Shown in pieces: positions 62,853 to 64,000 of a DNA stretch of 64,000 nt; the first letter of the stretch is position 1, and each line of letters begins with the position of its first letter. A program made the position numbers and the translations under genes. The stretch comes from Caulobacteraceae bacterium (GTDB lineage: Bacteria; Pseudomonadota; Alphaproteobacteria; Caulobacterales; Caulobacteraceae), in contig JAIXZX010000014.1 of NCBI GenBank assembly GCA_027489335.1, forward strand, positions 248,001-312,000, in the 5' to 3' direction. The notes beneath the pieces are model-generated. The model was not told where the DNA came from. It worked only from the letters and a program-made list of their open reading frames with translations, and made no database searches.

Positions 62853-64000
62853 TTAGAAGCGCAGGGTGCGCGCTTCCTTCACATGGGGCAGGGCCTGGAT
62901 GTTGGTCATCAGGGCTTCGCTGGGCACCTGGTCGACGCCGACCAGGGCGATGGCGTCGTCGCCAGCCGAGACCCGGCCCAGATTGAAGGTGGCGATGTTG
63001 ACGCCAGCCTCGGCCAGCATGACGCCCAGCGCGCCGATGAAGCCCGGCTTATCCTCGTTGTTGACGTAGAGCATGGTCGGGCCGAAGGGCGCGTCCAGAT
63101 CCATGCCCTTGACCTCCACCACCCGCGGCGTGCCGGCCAGGACCGAGCCGGCGAAGGAGCGCTTGCCCTTCTCGGTGGTGACGGTGATGCGGATCAGGCT
63201 CTCATAGATGGGCGAGTCTTCCTGGTGCGATTCCGACAGGGTGATGCCGCGCTCCTTGGCTACGGCCGGGGCCGAAACCATGTTGACCGCGTCGCCCAGC
63301 ATGGGCCGCAGGACGCCGGCCAAGGCCGCTGCCGTCAGCGGCTTGGCGTTCAGCTTGGAGACTTCGCCCTCATAGGCGATGTCGATGGCGGCCACGCCAT
63401 AGTCGACCATCTGGCCGGCGAAGACGCCGAGCTTGCCGGCCAGCGCGATGAACGGCGCCAGGCGCGGCGCCTCTTCGGCGGTGACCGAGGGCGAGTTCAG
63501 CGCATTGGTCACCGCGCCGGTGAGCAGATAGTCGCTCATCTGTTCGGCCACCTGCAGGGCGACATTCTCCTGGGCCTCGTTGGTCGAGGCGCCCAGGTGC
63601 GGGGTGGCGATGAAGTTCTCGGCCCCGAACAGGACATTGGCCTTGGCCGGCTCTTCGACGAACACGTCGAAGGCGGCCCCGCCGATGTGACCCTCGTCCA
63701 GCAGCTTGCGCAGGGCGGCTTCGTCCACCAGGCCGCCGCGGGCGCAGTTGATGATCTTCACGCCCTTCTTGGTCTTGGCCAGGTTTTCGGCCGACAGGAT
63801 GTTACGGGTCTTGTCGGTGAGCGGGGTGTGCAGGGTGATGAAGTCGGCCCGGGCCAGCAGCTCGTCCAGCTCCACCTTCTCCACGCCCAGCTCGACGGCG
63901 CGTTCAGGGCTGAGGAAGGGATCGTAGGCCACCACCTTCATCTTCAGGCCCAGCGCCCGGTCGGCGACGATGGAGCCGATATTGCCGGCCCCGATCAGGC
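62853..64000 (-). CDS. serA: D-3-phosphoglycerate dehydrogenase, 3' part (5' end outside window)
   Basis: C-terminal 381 residues of SerA, first enzyme of serine synthesis. The frame is open at the window end, where the NAD-binding loop LIGAGNIGSIVADRALG is being read, so about 140 N-terminal residues are missing. Catalytic Arg in INCARGGLVDE, Glu in FVEEPAKAN and His in ATPHLGAST are present. The intervening ASB domain and the C-terminal ACT domain (MLYVNNEDKPGFIGALGVML) mark the long, serine-regulated type. Confidence 0.96.
   Translation of the reverse strand, partial: LIGAGNIGSIVADRALGLKMKVVAYDPFLSPERAVELGVEKVELDELLARADFITLHTPLTDKTRNILSAENLAKTKKGVKIINCARGGLVDEAALRKLLDEGHIGGAAFDVFVEEPAKANVLFGAENFIATPHLGASTNEAQENVALQVAEQMSDYLLTGAVTNALNSPSVTAEEAPRLAPFIALAGKLGVFAGQMVDYGVAAIDIAYEGEVSKLNAKPLTAAALAGVLRPMLGDAVNMVSAPAVAKERGITLSESHQEDSPIYESLIRITVTTEKGKRSFAGSVLAGTPRVVEVKGMDLDAPFGPTMLYVNNEDKPGFIGALGVMLAEAGVNIATFNLGRVSAGDDAIALVGVDQVPSEALMTNIQALPHVKEARTLRF

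Overview
The window is a gene-dense, high-GC (about two thirds or more G+C by eye) stretch of a bacterial chromosome. Gene content and order point to an alphaproteobacterium, most probably of the Caulobacterales (Caulobacter/Phenylobacterium type). The evidence is the block nfu-tsaB-rimI-fur-miaB-phoH-ybeY-corC-lnt-XRE-metK-trmB, the rimP-nusA-ylxR-infB operon, an SOS-controlled imuA-imuB-dnaE2 cassette with the alphaproteobacterial GTTC-N7-GTTC LexA box, an HWE-type histidine kinase, and many TTG/GTG starts. Genus-level assignment is inference. No rRNA, tRNA, CRISPR array, prophage or transposase was recognised.

Layout. 0-5.4 kb: the 3' part of a chemoreceptor gene, a small winged-helix protein, a CPA-type cation/proton antiporter and glutamine-dependent NAD synthetase. 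5.4-11.7 kb: the translation/transcription operon rimP-nusA-ylxR-infB on the minus strand, with a good promoter, an intrinsic terminator placed in its leader (probable attenuator) and a terminator after infB. 11.9-24.4 kb: inorganic pyrophosphatase, then a long minus-strand run for S-adenosylmethionine synthesis, tRNA/rRNA modification, lipoprotein acylation, iron regulation and Fe-S assembly, followed by a universal stress protein and TrpRS. 24.7-31.7 kb: MurJ, an orphan oligopeptide-binding lipoprotein, and a DUF35/thiolase/acyl-CoA ligase set. 31.8-37.2 kb: RraA, a His-rich PadR regulator, OxyR, glutamate racemase and an exported M3 peptidase. 37.3-43.4 kb: crotonase, acyl-CoA dehydrogenase and class III CoA-transferase genes, then GlnD.

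43.4-45.2 kb is the most foreign-looking part: a lower-GC 417-residue protein of unknown function, flanked by spacers of 327 and 178 bases, the second containing a long inverted repeat. 45.2-54.5 kb: a MoeB/ThiF-type enzyme, HslVU protease, the EF-P system (efp plus its beta-lysylation enzymes EpmA and EpmB), Ku, a secreted carboxylesterase and an HWE sensor kinase. 54.5-60 kb: the SOS mutasome imuA-imuB-dnaE2. 60.2-64 kb: a Nudix hydrolase, a PiT phosphate transporter, a small exported protein and the 3' part of serA, cut by the window edge.

Two families of dispersed palindromic intergenic repeats recur (four copies of one, three of the other), always between genes and once side by side. The main things to follow up are the unknown gene at 43.7-45.0 kb, the rimP leader attenuator, the 125-base imuA/imuB coding overlap, the His-rich PadR with its operator, the crotonase lacking both catalytic glutamates, and the repeat families. 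I did not find a clear multi-gene defence or biosynthetic system; most of the window is conserved core genome.
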